Source: a virus
DNA length: 43,907 nt
Virus record (IMG/VR): IMGVR_UViG_3300036852_000352
Location: 1 to 43,907 of that record
Reading direction: 5' to 3' (one strand)
This document shows, in pieces, positions 6,837 through 15,000 of this stretch; the first letter of the stretch is position 1; the number at the start of each line of letters is the position of its first letter. Below the pieces are notes generated by a model. That model had not been told where the DNA came from and searched no databases. It saw only the letters and a program-made list of their open reading frames with translations. A program made the position numbers and the translations under genes.

Positions 6837-7001
6837 ATGGCGTACTTCGGAAGGAAGCCGGAGAAGCCCGGGTCGGTCCCGGGTGCCGCTTCGGGTGGCG
6901 CCGAGCAGGAGAGGGCTGCGCGGCGGCGGGGAGCCGTTCAGCGTCTTGCCCGTCGTGCCGCTGACGGCCGGGCGGTCCGTAACGCGAGGAGTGCCCGGTG
7001 A
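6837..7001 (+). CDS. Small basic protein
   Basis: 54-aa Arg/Ala-rich protein (ERAARRRGAVQRLARRAADGRAVRN), strongly basic and helical in its second half, with a flexible Gly/Pro opening. GGAGGAG at 6824-6831 is its ribosome site. It may bind nucleic acid. Its stop overlaps the GTG of the lysozyme gene. Confidence 0.55.
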   Translation: MAYFGRKPEKPGSVPGAASGGAEQERAARRRGAVQRLARRAADGRAVRNARSAR

Positions 7002-7798
7002 TTTACGGCGTGGATGTCAGCTCCTGGCAGCCGGAGGCTTTCCCTCTGGAGATTGACGGGGTGGCCGTCGACTTCGCGATCATCAAGGTCAGCGAGGGTG
7101 ACCTCTACATCAACCCGAAGTGGCAGGCGCAGCGAGACCACGCCCGGCGCAACGGGCTGTCCGTCGGCTACTACCACTTCGCCCGGCAGGGCAACCTCCT
7201 CTTCCAGGCCGAACGGTTCCTGGCGATCGCCCAGCCCGCCACGGGGGAGCACCTGTGGCTCGACTGGGAGGACACCCAGGTCACCTGCTACGAGAAGGAT
7301 GAGTGGATCAGGCACCTCAAGGGGAACGCTCCTCAGCACCGCGTCGGCCTGTACTGCAACCAGGACTTCTGGCTCAACAGGGATGTCAGCAATTTCGTCG
7401 GCGACGGCCTGTGGATCGCCCACCACGGAACCCCGGCGGGGATGCCGGACACCGATGATTCCCCTTGGGCGATCCACCAGTACTCGACCGGCGGTGGCAT
7501 CGACCACAACGTGGCGCAGTCTGCCAGCCGTCAGGAGATGAAGGACTGGGCGTCGGGGCTGATCACCGCACCGAAGGATCCGCTGGACGTCATCGCTGAT
7601 GGGGTTCTGATCAACCGGCAGATGATCGAATCCCTCGCCCACGAGCTGGAGATGGAGCGGCAGGTATCGCGAGCCCGGTACGACACCCTGAAGGAGTCCG
7701 TCGATCAGATCAGGGTCACCGTGGACGGGCTGGTGCCGGACCACGGTGACCCTGCGGCCGACGTGGTCGATGAACTCGCCCGCCGTCTGACGAGTTGA
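6998..7798 (+). CDS. GH25 lysozyme (endolysin)
   Basis: 266-aa protein of the glycoside hydrolase 25 family (Chalaropsis-type lysozyme), which cleaves the MurNAc-GlcNAc bond of peptidoglycan. Acidic residues D6 (GVDVSSWQ) and D89/E91 (WLDWED) sit in the usual positions, and the family end motif IHQYSTGGGIDHN is present near residue 165-170. Residues ~190-266 form a helical tail (coiled-coil-like, DVIADGVLIN to LARRLTS) in place of a recognised wall-binding domain. It is the last gene before a strong terminator. A second lysin of CHAP type is at 40507; the holin candidates lie elsewhere, so lysis genes are split. Confidence 0.92.
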   Translation: MIYGVDVSSWQPEAFPLEIDGVAVDFAIIKVSEGDLYINPKWQAQRDHARRNGLSVGYYHFARQGNLLFQAERFLAIAQPATGEHLWLDWEDTQVTCYEKDEWIRHLKGNAPQHRVGLYCNQDFWLNRDVSNFVGDGLWIAHHGTPAGMPDTDDSPWAIHQYSTGGGIDHNVAQSASRQEMKDWASGLITAPKDPLDVIADGVLINRQMIESLAHELEMERQVSRARYDTLKESVDQIRVTVDGLVPDHGDPAADVVDELARRLTS

Positions 7799-7829
7799 CC
7801 CGCCCTTTACCGAAAGCGGCGGTTCCGTT

Positions 7830-7864
7830 GAGGCCTCCCGGGTAGATAGCACCCGGGAGGCCTC
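7830..7864 (+). terminator. Strong hairpin terminator
   Basis: Perfect 14-bp stem GAGGCCTCCCGGGT/ACCCGGGAGGCCTC with a 7-nt loop, 31 bp after the lysozyme stop. No T tract. Confidence 0.85.
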
Positions 7865-7890
7865 CCCCATGGAATACGAAGGAGTAGGTC

Positions 7891-8100
7891 ATGATCGCAA
7901 GGAAGAGCCTGATCGAAACCCTGCACACCCTCGGCGCCCACGAGCCGCTGATCGCGTACACCGTGGACGCGTTCCTGGCTCAGCACGCCCGGGAACTGGC
8001 CGCAAGGATCCGGACCGAACTGGAAACTGACAGCTACGCCTACGTATCCGGCTGGACGGACGCCGCCGACCTCATCGACCCCGACGGGGAGCGGTCATGA
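7891..8100 (+). CDS. Hypothetical helical protein
   Basis: 69-aa protein, mostly alpha-helical (IARKSLIETLHTL, YTVDAFLAQHARELAARIRTELE). AAGGAG lies 12 bp upstream of ATG. Begins a new cluster after the terminator and leads into the primase gene. Not recognised. Confidence 0.6.
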   Translation: MIARKSLIETLHTLGAHEPLIAYTVDAFLAQHARELAARIRTELETDSYAYVSGWTDAADLIDPDGERS

Positions 8101-8162
8101 CCGAGCGATGCGAACTGTGGAGCATCGAGGATCGGAGGCGTCGTGCTGCGAGCCGCGCTTAA
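8097..8162 (+). CDS. Possible 21-aa leader peptide
   Basis: ATGA overlap with the previous gene. The peptide is MTERCELWSIEDRRRRAASRA, shown here in full at 21 residues less its final Ala is basic at the end. It overlaps the primase-polymerase start by 20 bp and may only provide translational coupling to that gene. Low support otherwise. Confidence 0.3.
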   Translation: MTERCELWSIEDRRRRAASRA

Positions 8163-9027
8163 GGCGCTGAATATGGGGTTTCATATTTTCCCCGTCCGGG
8201 CCGGAGACAAGGTTCCCCATTCACTGGCCGGGCAGTGGGGCGAGACGGCCACCAACGACCCCAACCGGGTTATCCAGTTCTGGACGCAGATCGACCCCAC
8301 CGCTAATATCGGCGTCGCCTGTAAGCCGTCCCAGCTCCTCGTCGTTGACCTCGACCGGGCCAAGGTCCCGTGGCAGCTTCGCGGCACCGAATGGGAGCAC
8401 CTCCACGGCGTGTACGGGCAGCTCGTCCAGGGCGAAGACCTCTTCGACGAGATGTGCTACAAGCTCGGTGGTGACGCCCACCGGCGGGACACGTTCGACA
8501 CCTACCAGGTCCGTACCGGCTCCGGCGGCCTCCACCTGTATTACGAGTGGCCCGCCCACTGGCCCCGGATCTCTCAGGCGTCGCCCGTGAAGGGGCTCGT
8601 AGATGTCCGGGGCAACGGCGGCCAGTACGGAGGCTACGTGCTCGCTGAAGGTTCCAGGACGGCCGCCGGGGTGTACGACTGGGACGGGCACTACCAGTCC
8701 ACCGGGGTCATCCTGCCACCGGTGTGGCTGCGCCGCCTGGTCGCCGAGAAGCCGCCCGCCCCGAAGATCCGCCGCCCTCAGGGGTTGCGCCAGCCCGGCG
8801 CGATCAGCCACTCCGGTCTCGTAGACACCGTCCGCAACGCCGGAGAGGGAAATAGGAATAACAGCCTTCTCTGGGCGGCGAGAACGATGTGCGAGGAAGG
8901 CGTCCCCGAGACCGAATGCGTGTCGGTCCTGGGCGAAGCGGCCCGGGATGCAGGCCTGGGCGATTTCGAAATCGAGCGGACCATCCAGTCCGCCTACCGA
9001 GTCCAACGACAGAAGGAGTCACGATGA
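8143..9027 (+). CDS. Bifunctional primase-polymerase (prim-pol)
   Basis: 294-aa protein with an N-terminal archaeo-eukaryotic-type primase-polymerase domain, which makes primers and extends them during DNA replication. Motifs: IFPVRAGDKVP, FW-x-NIGVA, the metal-binding pair D69-L-D71 (LLVVDLDRA), then TGSGGLHLYY and VDVRGNGGYVLAEGS-like strands (about residues 125-175). Residues ~225-290 form a helical primase C-terminal module (GEGNRNNSLLWAARTMCEEG, ERTIQSAYR). GTG start. A RepA-like hexameric helicase (37394-38890) supplies the missing unwinding activity, the usual pairing in plasmids and some phages. Confidence 0.88.
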   Translation: MLRAALKALNMGFHIFPVRAGDKVPHSLAGQWGETATNDPNRVIQFWTQIDPTANIGVACKPSQLLVVDLDRAKVPWQLRGTEWEHLHGVYGQLVQGEDLFDEMCYKLGGDAHRRDTFDTYQVRTGSGGLHLYYEWPAHWPRISQASPVKGLVDVRGNGGQYGGYVLAEGSRTAAGVYDWDGHYQSTGVILPPVWLRRLVAEKPPAPKIRRPQGLRQPGAISHSGLVDTVRNAGEGNRNNSLLWAARTMCEEGVPETECVSVLGEAARDAGLGDFEIERTIQSAYRVQRQKESR

Positions 9028-9203
9028 ACTTCGCCCATATCTACCTGGAGAGCTCCGAGCGGGGCGCGACGGTTACGCTGATCGGCGCCGGTCGCGACGG
9101 TGATGACCTGGCCTTCACCATCCTCGGCGACGGCTCACTGACTCTGTACGACCGTCATGGCGGCGTCAAGGCGACCATCTTCCCCTACGGGGAGAACCGG
9201 TGA
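9024..9203 (+). CDS. Hypothetical beta-rich protein
   Basis: 59-aa protein of short beta strands (ATVTLIGAG, LAFTILGDGSLTLYD, VKATIFP). GAAGGAG lies at 9012-9018, and ATG overlaps the primase stop. Not recognised. Confidence 0.6.
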   Translation: MNFAHIYLESSERGATVTLIGAGRDGDDLAFTILGDGSLTLYDRHGGVKATIFPYGENR

Positions 9204-9418
9204 TCGTCTGCGACAGCTGCGGTGAAGTCTGCGCCGACCAGATCGCCTACGCCATGCACCTTCAGGAACCGCAGGCCCTGTGCTGGAAGTCCATCGAGAT
9301 GACCACCAGTGCCTGGCTGCGCTGCTACAAGGGCGGCGTCCACACCCTGGACGAGACGGTCGCGTATTTCGTGGCCGCCATGCAGTCCGCTCATCGCAAC
9401 GGAAGGGAAAACCCGTGA
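9200..9418 (+). CDS. Hypothetical protein with CxxC
   Basis: 72-aa protein with CDSCGEVC at the start and a later Cys at LCWKS, so a four-Cys metal site is possible. The rest is helical (DETVAYFVAAMQSAH). GTGA overlaps on both sides. Confidence 0.6.
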   Translation: MIVCDSCGEVCADQIAYAMHLQEPQALCWKSIEMTTSAWLRCYKGGVHTLDETVAYFVAAMQSAHRNGRENP

Positions 9419-9726
9419 AGCTCGTCAGGGACCTCGTCCACGAGAGGCACCGCCAGCATGTCTACCGCACCGCCGGTGACAACGAGATCGAGCTGTTCCT
9501 CCGGCTCAAGATCGTAGAGGAGGCCGGGGAGGTCGCCTCCGCCCGTAACCCGCAGGAGCTGATGGAAGAGCTGGCCGACGTCCTGGAAGTGATGGGCGAG
9601 ATCGCCCGGCGGAACGGCTTCAAGCTGAGCGACATCGACTACCTGAGGGCCGCGAAGAGGCTCCGCCTGGGCGGCTTCCAGGAAGGCTCGGTACTGGTCG
9701 AATACATCCCCGAGAAGGAGAAGTGA
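9415..9726 (+). CDS. MazG-like nucleotide pyrophosphohydrolase
   Basis: 103-aa protein of the all-alpha NTP pyrophosphohydrolase superfamily. KLVRDLVHE opens helix one. The metal-binding pattern is ELFLRLKIVEEAGEV followed by EELMEELADVLEVM, giving the E-x2-E/E-x2-D arrangement. Members hydrolyse (d)NTPs or alarmones; in phages they may clean the nucleotide pool or dampen stringent signalling. The size suits the single-domain form. GTG overlaps the previous stop. Confidence 0.8.
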   Translation: MKLVRDLVHERHRQHVYRTAGDNEIELFLRLKIVEEAGEVASARNPQELMEELADVLEVMGEIARRNGFKLSDIDYLRAAKRLRLGGFQEGSVLVEYIPEKEK

Positions 9727-9932
9727 TGAAGATCGTGGTGGCCGCAAACTACCAGGAGTACCAGAAGTGGTGCTGGGACAACGGGCACTCGGCGGCAACT
9801 CACAGGTACCTCGATGCGTGGCACCGTCTGCGGGGGGTCGCCTACGCGAACATCGTGGTCCTTCCGGGGTGGGAGACCCGGAAGGACTGGCGGGAAGTCT
9901 CCGACGCCATTCACTCCCGGCGGGGGGCCTGA
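9726..9932 (+). CDS. Hypothetical protein
   Basis: 68-aa protein, KIVVAANYQEYQKWC opening, then WHRLRGVAYANIVVLPGWETR and a helical end. The alternation of strand, helix, strand suggests a small Rossmann-like half. ATG 9726 (TGATG) has AAGGAG five bases upstream, which favours it over GTG 9723. Confidence 0.6.
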   Translation: MKIVVAANYQEYQKWCWDNGHSAATHRYLDAWHRLRGVAYANIVVLPGWETRKDWREVSDAIHSRRGA

Positions 9933-9933
9933 G

Positions 9934-10107
9934 ATGCTCCAGAAGGTCACGTTCGTCGCCCACATGATCGTTGACACCGAGGGCATGTCAATCCTCGGGG
10001 CGAAGCGCAACGTCAAGCAGGCCCTGACCACGGGGGACCGGGACGCCGACTACGGCTTGCACCTGGTCCGGGTCATCAGCCTTACCGAGATGGAGAAAAG
10101 CGAATGA
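9934..10107 (+). CDS. Hypothetical protein
   Basis: 57-aa protein (QKVTFVAHMIVDTEGM, GAKRNVKQALTTG, YGLHLVRVISL). Strand-helix-strand pattern. Overlaps the next ATG. Not recognised. Confidence 0.55.
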   Translation: MLQKVTFVAHMIVDTEGMSILGAKRNVKQALTTGDRDADYGLHLVRVISLTEMEKSE

Positions 10108-10304
10108 GTCGCATCTTCCTGAGTAAGACCGCCCAGAACTCCGAGCCCTACGGCTGGTCGGCGCCGGTCGTAGACGACAGCTGCCCGCCCGCCGTCAGCC
10201 GCGACCTCGACTTCGAGATCCTGCCGTTCATTCTGAAGCTGATCGAAGCCGTGGACGGCCTCTGCGATGACGAAGCCCTCGTCATCTGGAAGGAAATCAA
10301 CTGA
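10104..10304 (+). CDS. Hypothetical protein
   Basis: 66-aa acidic protein whose second half is helical (FILKLIEAVDGLCDDEALVIWKEIN). ATGA overlap with the previous gene and TGATG with the SsgA-like gene, so it is probably translated with it. Not recognised. Confidence 0.55.
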   Translation: MSRIFLSKTAQNSEPYGWSAPVVDDSCPPAVSRDLDFEILPFILKLIEAVDGLCDDEALVIWKEIN

Positions 10305-10708
10305 TGGTCATCAGCGAGTTCGAGGCCCTCGTCATCCGCATCGGCGAGACGGACTGCCACATCCCCGTCGCGCTGACGCTGGCCTACGACGAAAATCACG
10401 ACCCGCTCGCCGTCCAGATGCTGTTCACCACCGGCGACGACACGATCCAGCCCTGGGTTGTATGTCGCGACCAGCTCAGCCGTGGCATCAACTCCCCCTA
10501 CATCGTGGGCAAGGGGGACTTCCGGATTCGCTGCACCAGCGGTGGCCAGGTGTTCGTCTGCCTGCGGAACCAAAGCGGCCACGCCGACCTGTCGATCCCC
10601 CACGAGCGGCTCGCCGACTTCCTGGAGGAAACCGAGACGGATGTCGACCACCGCCGGAAGATCGTCACCCACGCCCTCGACGCAGCCCTCCTGGAGATCC
10701 TGTCATGA
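10304..10708 (+). CDS. SsgA-like sporulation/cell-division protein (SALP)
   Basis: 134-aa protein, the normal length for SsgA-like proteins (130-145 aa). The whole sequence follows the family: PVALTLAYD, DPLAVQMLFTTGDDTIQPWVVCRDQLSRGI, then a GDFRI strand, a GQVFVCLRNQSGHADLSIP strand pair, LADFLEETETDV, and a final LDAALLEILS. In Streptomyces, SsgA and SsgB position FtsZ and steer septation during sporulation, and the family is confined to sporulating actinomycetes. A phage copy may interfere with or redirect host septum formation. It is the only gene in its small-gene cluster with a developmental homologue. The assignment rests on pattern matching by eye. Confidence 0.8.
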   Translation: MVISEFEALVIRIGETDCHIPVALTLAYDENHDPLAVQMLFTTGDDTIQPWVVCRDQLSRGINSPYIVGKGDFRIRCTSGGQVFVCLRNQSGHADLSIPHERLADFLEETETDVDHRRKIVTHALDAALLEILS

Positions 10709-10911
10709 GCCGCAAACACGAGCTGGACGATCACCTGCGGTTCATGGGCAGCCTCGAACAGATAGCCGAACTCGTCCAGAACGTGATCTGGGACAACCTG
10801 CGGGACGAGTTCAACCGGCTGCTGTCCGGCGAATACCGGACGGCCAAAGAAGACTTCGAGATTCTGAACGCATCCGATCAGGCGGTACGCAACGTGAAAG
10901 GACAGAAATGA
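10705..10911 (+). CDS. Helical hypothetical protein
   Basis: 68-aa, nearly all alpha-helical, charged (ELDDHLRFMGSLEQIAELVQ, NLRDEFNRLLSGEY). ATGA overlap with the SsgA-like gene, so it is co-translated with it and could be its partner; no direct evidence. Confidence 0.6.
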   Translation: MSRKHELDDHLRFMGSLEQIAELVQNVIWDNLRDEFNRLLSGEYRTAKEDFEILNASDQAVRNVKGQK

Positions 10912-11012
10912 TACTGGCTGTGGAAGCCACCACCAACACCGGGGCGGCGGGTGTAGGTCTTTTCATCCTCGTCGCCACCATCCTGCTCCTCCTCGGAGGG
11001 CGGAAGCGGTGA
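10908..11012 (+). CDS. Small membrane peptide
   Basis: 34-aa peptide with a Gly/Thr-rich opening, one transmembrane helix (VGLFILVATILLLLGG) and a basic end (RKR). It sits two genes after the SsgA-like gene, overlapping both neighbours by 4 bp. Confidence 0.55.
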   Translation: MILAVEATTNTGAAGVGLFILVATILLLLGGRKR

Positions 11013-11203
11013 GCCCCTGGCCGGGGCGACGCCTCGTCACAGCGACGGTCGAATTTGACGGACGCAAGCTGTCCGCCTGCGTAACCGCCGAGGAAGCTGT
11101 CTGGCAGTACGCCAGCGAAGAGATCCGGCGGGACCTGACGCGCCAGCTCGCCGACGAGATCATGAAGCGCCTCGACATCGAATTCGACTCGCAGCCGGTA
11201 TGA
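11009..11203 (+). CDS. Hypothetical protein
   Basis: 64-aa protein, beta-like first part (LVTATVEFDGRKLSACVTAEEA) and helical second part (EEIRRDLTRQLADEIMKRL). GTG overlaps the previous stop. Last gene of the long rightward run, before a two-way terminator. Confidence 0.6.
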   Translation: MSPWPGRRLVTATVEFDGRKLSACVTAEEAVWQYASEEIRRDLTRQLADEIMKRLDIEFDSQPV

Positions 11204-11205
11204 CA

Positions 11206-11250
11206 GAAGCCCCCGCCTCCACTGGCCCTAACAGCGGAGGCGGGGGCTTC
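11206..11250. terminator. Bidirectional terminator between convergent operons
   Basis: Perfect 15-bp stem GAAGCCCCCGCCTCC/GGAGGCGGGGGCTTC, 15-nt loop. It separates the rightward early run (ends 11203) from the leftward structural operon (last gene ends 11308). Confidence 0.9.
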
Positions 11251-11307
11251 GCTGTGCCACCATCCCGAAGACCCCCGAGGCATCGCGGTCTTCATCCCAC
11301 AGCGAGC

Positions 11308-11565
11308 CTACCAGCCGGGGGGCAGCGCGTGAGTTTCGCCAGGCCCCGGAAACACGCTGTCGCCAGCAGGTTCCGGGGTGCAGCCGCAGGTTCCGTCCTT
11401 CACGAGACCCGTGCACGACACCTCGTGAGTGCACGCCGCCAGAGTGGACGTGATGGCGTGAGCGGTGCACGAGTACACAGCGGCCACCGAGTCCTCGGCG
11501 ACGCGACGCTGCCACTGGACAACGGCGGGCAGCTGGCAGCTGTAGCAGTTCACAGGCTCTCCCAT
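11308..11565 (-). CDS. Cys-rich hypothetical protein, end of structural operon
   Basis: 85-aa protein: CYSCQLPAVVQWQRR opening, then AVYSCTAHAI, AACTHEVSC and GTCGC. Six or more cysteines suggest one or two zinc sites. Its ATG overlaps the end of the C1q-like gene. Most distal gene of the structural operon. Not recognised. Confidence 0.65.
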   Translation of the reverse strand: MGEPVNCYSCQLPAVVQWQRRVAEDSVAAVYSCTAHAITSTLAACTHEVSCTGLVKDGTCGCTPEPAGDSVFPGPGETHALPPGW

Positions 11566-12050
11566 ATGACTTCGAGCATGGACGCCGACTCGGAAGTGTA
11601 GGCGGTGGACAGATTGCCCCCCGAGTTCTGGGCGCCCTCAATCTGGACGTAGTCGCCCACGACGAGCGCCATCAGGTGATTGACCTCCACATTGCCCGTC
11701 AGGGAGCCCGGGGCGTTGACCGAAGCCGCCCCGGCGACAACAGCTCCGTTCAGCGTGATCCGCGCACCACGGGAGCCGGTGGAGTTGGCGGCGAAAGCGG
11801 CCCGGCCCGACACCCGGTAGCGTCCGGCGACCTGGCAGGTGTACCGGCTGGTGTTGGTGACAATGGAGTGGCCGCCATGAGAGTCGTACTCCTCGGTGTC
11901 CATCGTCAGCGCGGTCCACACGCCGGTAGTCGTGGACTGGACGGACGTCTGACGGCCGACGAACGCAGGAGGGGTCTCCAGGAAGTCCGCCTTGTCCGAG
12001 ATGGCGTCGATGTCGGCTGCGGTGGCGGTCTGGCCCGCTTGGATACTCAA
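11550..12050 (-). CDS. C1q-like tail fibre/receptor-binding protein
   Basis: 166-aa protein. A short helical N-terminus (TATAADIDAISDKADFLE) is followed by a jelly-roll of C1q/TNF type from about residue 30: VWTALTMDTEEYDSHGGHS, YTCQVAGRYRVSGRAAF, ARITLNGAVVAG, VNHLMALVVGDYVQIE and a final MLEVIWES strand. Such trimeric domains end phage tail fibres. It lies directly after the large minor tail protein, so it is a likely receptor-binding tip. TTG start with AAGGAG 8 bp upstream. Confidence 0.7.
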   Translation of the reverse strand: MSIQAGQTATAADIDAISDKADFLETPPAFVGRQTSVQSTTTGVWTALTMDTEEYDSHGGHSIVTNTSRYTCQVAGRYRVSGRAAFAANSTGSRGARITLNGAVVAGAASVNAPGSLTGNVEVNHLMALVVGDYVQIEGAQNSGGNLSTAYTSESASMLEVIWESL

Positions 12051-12062
12051 CTCGATAACTCC

Positions 12063-15000
12063 TTACAGGGGGTAGACGAGGGGCTTCGAAAGGCTGACGG
12101 AGGTCCCGATGGCCTGAGCCTTGACAACGGAATTGACGCTTCGGGTCACCGTGATTTTCTGCGGGGACTCGATCAACCAGTCATGGAAACGGATCTCCGG
12201 GTTGACGTTGGTGTTGCCGGTGAGCCCGGAAGCGGCCAGTCCGACTTCGCCGTCGGCGATCGTGGAAGACGTCACCGTCCGGTCGATGTGCCAGCGAGAC
12301 GCCTCGCGCTTGCCCGACTCCCACGCACGGGCCATCACCCGGTTGCCGGTGAATCGGACGCGGACCTCGATGATGCTCCCTGCCGCGTAGTCGATCCCCG
12401 TGGCGACCACCGCCCCGATGACCGTGGTGTTCCGGGTGACGGCGAGACTGACCGTGCCCGACGTCGTGAAGTCCACCCGCAGCCGGTAGAACGCGGTACT
12501 GGACGTGTACCGGGCCGTGATCCCCGCAGCCAGCGAGGCCCCCGTAGCGACAGCGGACACCGCCACCGACGCCCGGACCTCGACATCCCGGCAGCTCTCC
12601 CCGACGGTCTGATGGCGGATCGTCGTCGGCGCCGACGCCAGGGTGACCAGGCCGTAAGTGCCAGCCACCGACCGGTCAGAGGCATTCCCACCGGTCAGCG
12701 TGTACGTGTGGCCGTCCGAGGCGGTACCCCACCCGCCGGAAGCCACCGTGCGCGTGAACGTGTCGGCGGCCAGTGGTGCCCCGGCGGTGGCCGTGACAGC
12801 CTCCCCGCCGGTCTTCAGGCCGAACGGGTATTCGCCTGAGTCTTCCGTCCAGTTCGGACGCACCTTGGTGTCATCGTCCTGGGTGGTGTACACGATCAGC
12901 GTGGTTGCCGTCGATGTCGCTGCGACGCCCAGCACGGAACCGCCCGTGTCCCATTTGCCGTAGGTGTCGTCGTTCAGCTGAAGGACGTCGTACGACGAGG
13001 CCGGGGAGGTGTTCCAGGTGATGAACCGCTCGTAGTTCCCGAGGGTTTCCGTCGATCCCTGCACCAGCTGGTCGATGGTGTCGGGGGTCTGCCCGGCCAG
13101 CGGGTTGGTCACGTTGATCCGGTCACCCATGTCCACGATGGACGCCTCGGCGACCAGCGCGGTGTCCGCCGCGATGCGGGTGTTGGCCAGGTTGACGCTG
13201 ATACTCGGGAACCGGTCCTCCTCGACCGTCCCCAGGTGCACCCGCCAGCCAGCGATGTCCTCCAGGATGTCATCGGTCTGCACGTTCACGGAGATCTGGC
13301 CCGGGTAGGTGCCGATGAGTGCCGGGGTCAGCATCCCCTCGGTGGCGACCACCCGGGCGGAGGAGCCCCGCACCCTGGTCGCGACGACGTCGTTCTCCAA
13401 GTCCTGATCATCGCCGAGAGGCTGGAGCTCCCCGGCCAGCTCCCCGGCGGAGTAGTCCAGGGTGAGAGTGACGGGCTGGTTGTACAGCGAGGACCGGGTG
13501 CGGTAGCCCAGCTCCAGGCCCTGCCGGGGCTCGTACAGCATGCCCCCATCGGCGGTCACCGCGTCGCCGATGAGCGACGTCAGGGAGGCGACCAGCTGAG
13601 GGCCCATCGCCATGCTGGCATCCAGGTCCCCCTGGTTGCGGAACTCCACATCCTCTTCGAGGCACAGGCGTTCGATGCGCCGCCCAGCGGTCTCGCCCAG
13701 GTAGGCCTGGAGCTGGGTGAGAGGCTCATCGGTGACGGTGTCACGGATCGAGATATGCCCGAATGCGGCATCCCCGACGTCGGAGCCGGGGCTGACGTAC
13801 ACACGGACAGCGGCCCCGACCGTCTTGCCGGTGATGGAATTGGTGGTGTTGCTGATGGCCCCGGTGTCGACGCGGCGGGTTTCCAGGCTGTAATCGATGT
13901 TGGCGCCGTTCTGGGACGCCCACATGGTGACCCGCAGGGCCAGCCCGTTCAGGTTGGTGACCGCCGTGCCCGTACTGACGAGCACGCCCGAGCTGTCCCA
14001 GACGAGGACGAGGATGCTGCCGCCGTTCGCCGTGCGATAACCGATGTCCCAGGTGTACGAGGTTCCCGTGGTGAATACCCGGGTGAGGGCCACGCCGTCA
14101 GTGAGCGGCGTCGTGGGCAGCTTCAGCAGGAACTTGAACTCCATCTCGCCGGTGGCCGTGTAAGTGGGCACCGCCCCGTTCCAGGCCGACAGGTTGACCG
14201 TCGGCAGGGAGTCCGAGCAGTCGAACGCCGACGAGGTGGCGTAGTTGGGAGAGCCCACCACCTCCATCGACATGCCGCCGGGCAGCCCCGAAGCGATCGA
14301 CGTGGAGCCGGTGTCGTCCTCGCACGGCCAGTACGCGACGGGCAGGTTGTCCGACTTCGTCACCGCCCGGCGCAGAGCCGAGTACAGGGTAGGGCTCGTC
14401 CGGTTGAGGCGGCGCGTCACCCCCGAGGCTTCGATGGGTACCCAGATGTCGGTGCCGGTGGAATCCCACCTGGACGGCCAGGCGGGTACCTCACCGTGGA
14501 AACGATAGTCCCGGTTGTCGATGGTCGCGGCCCCAGCGATCGTCCACGTGTTGGGCGTCCCGGCGGTGTCCGCGAAGCTGTCGTCCCCGGCGGTCTGGAT
14601 GGTGAAGTCCGGGTTGGCGACGACCGTCCCGGCGATCCCCGAACGCAGCTGGAAGGCGTAGATCTCTCCAGTGGTCTGGGTGACAGCCGGGGAGGTGACC
14701 AGCGGTCCCGTCGTGAGGTCGGAAACCGAGCCGACTTCGAGGGGCGCCGTGCTGTCGAAGATCGACGTCGTTCCGCTGGTCACCACCGGGTCTCCGAGCT
14801 GCGTCCAGGTCCCGTTGATCGTGTCGGAGGTGTAGAAAGTGGCCGTGTTGCCCCCGGCGCCGTTGTTGACGTCCAGAGTCACCCGCACCGCGTTGCGGTG
14901 GTCGGCGGCGACCGGAACTGGCAGCGTGGACGTGGCCGTCACCACAGCGACCAGGGTGCCGTCCGTCGACCACGTCAGCTGAAGGAGACCCGACTCCGAT

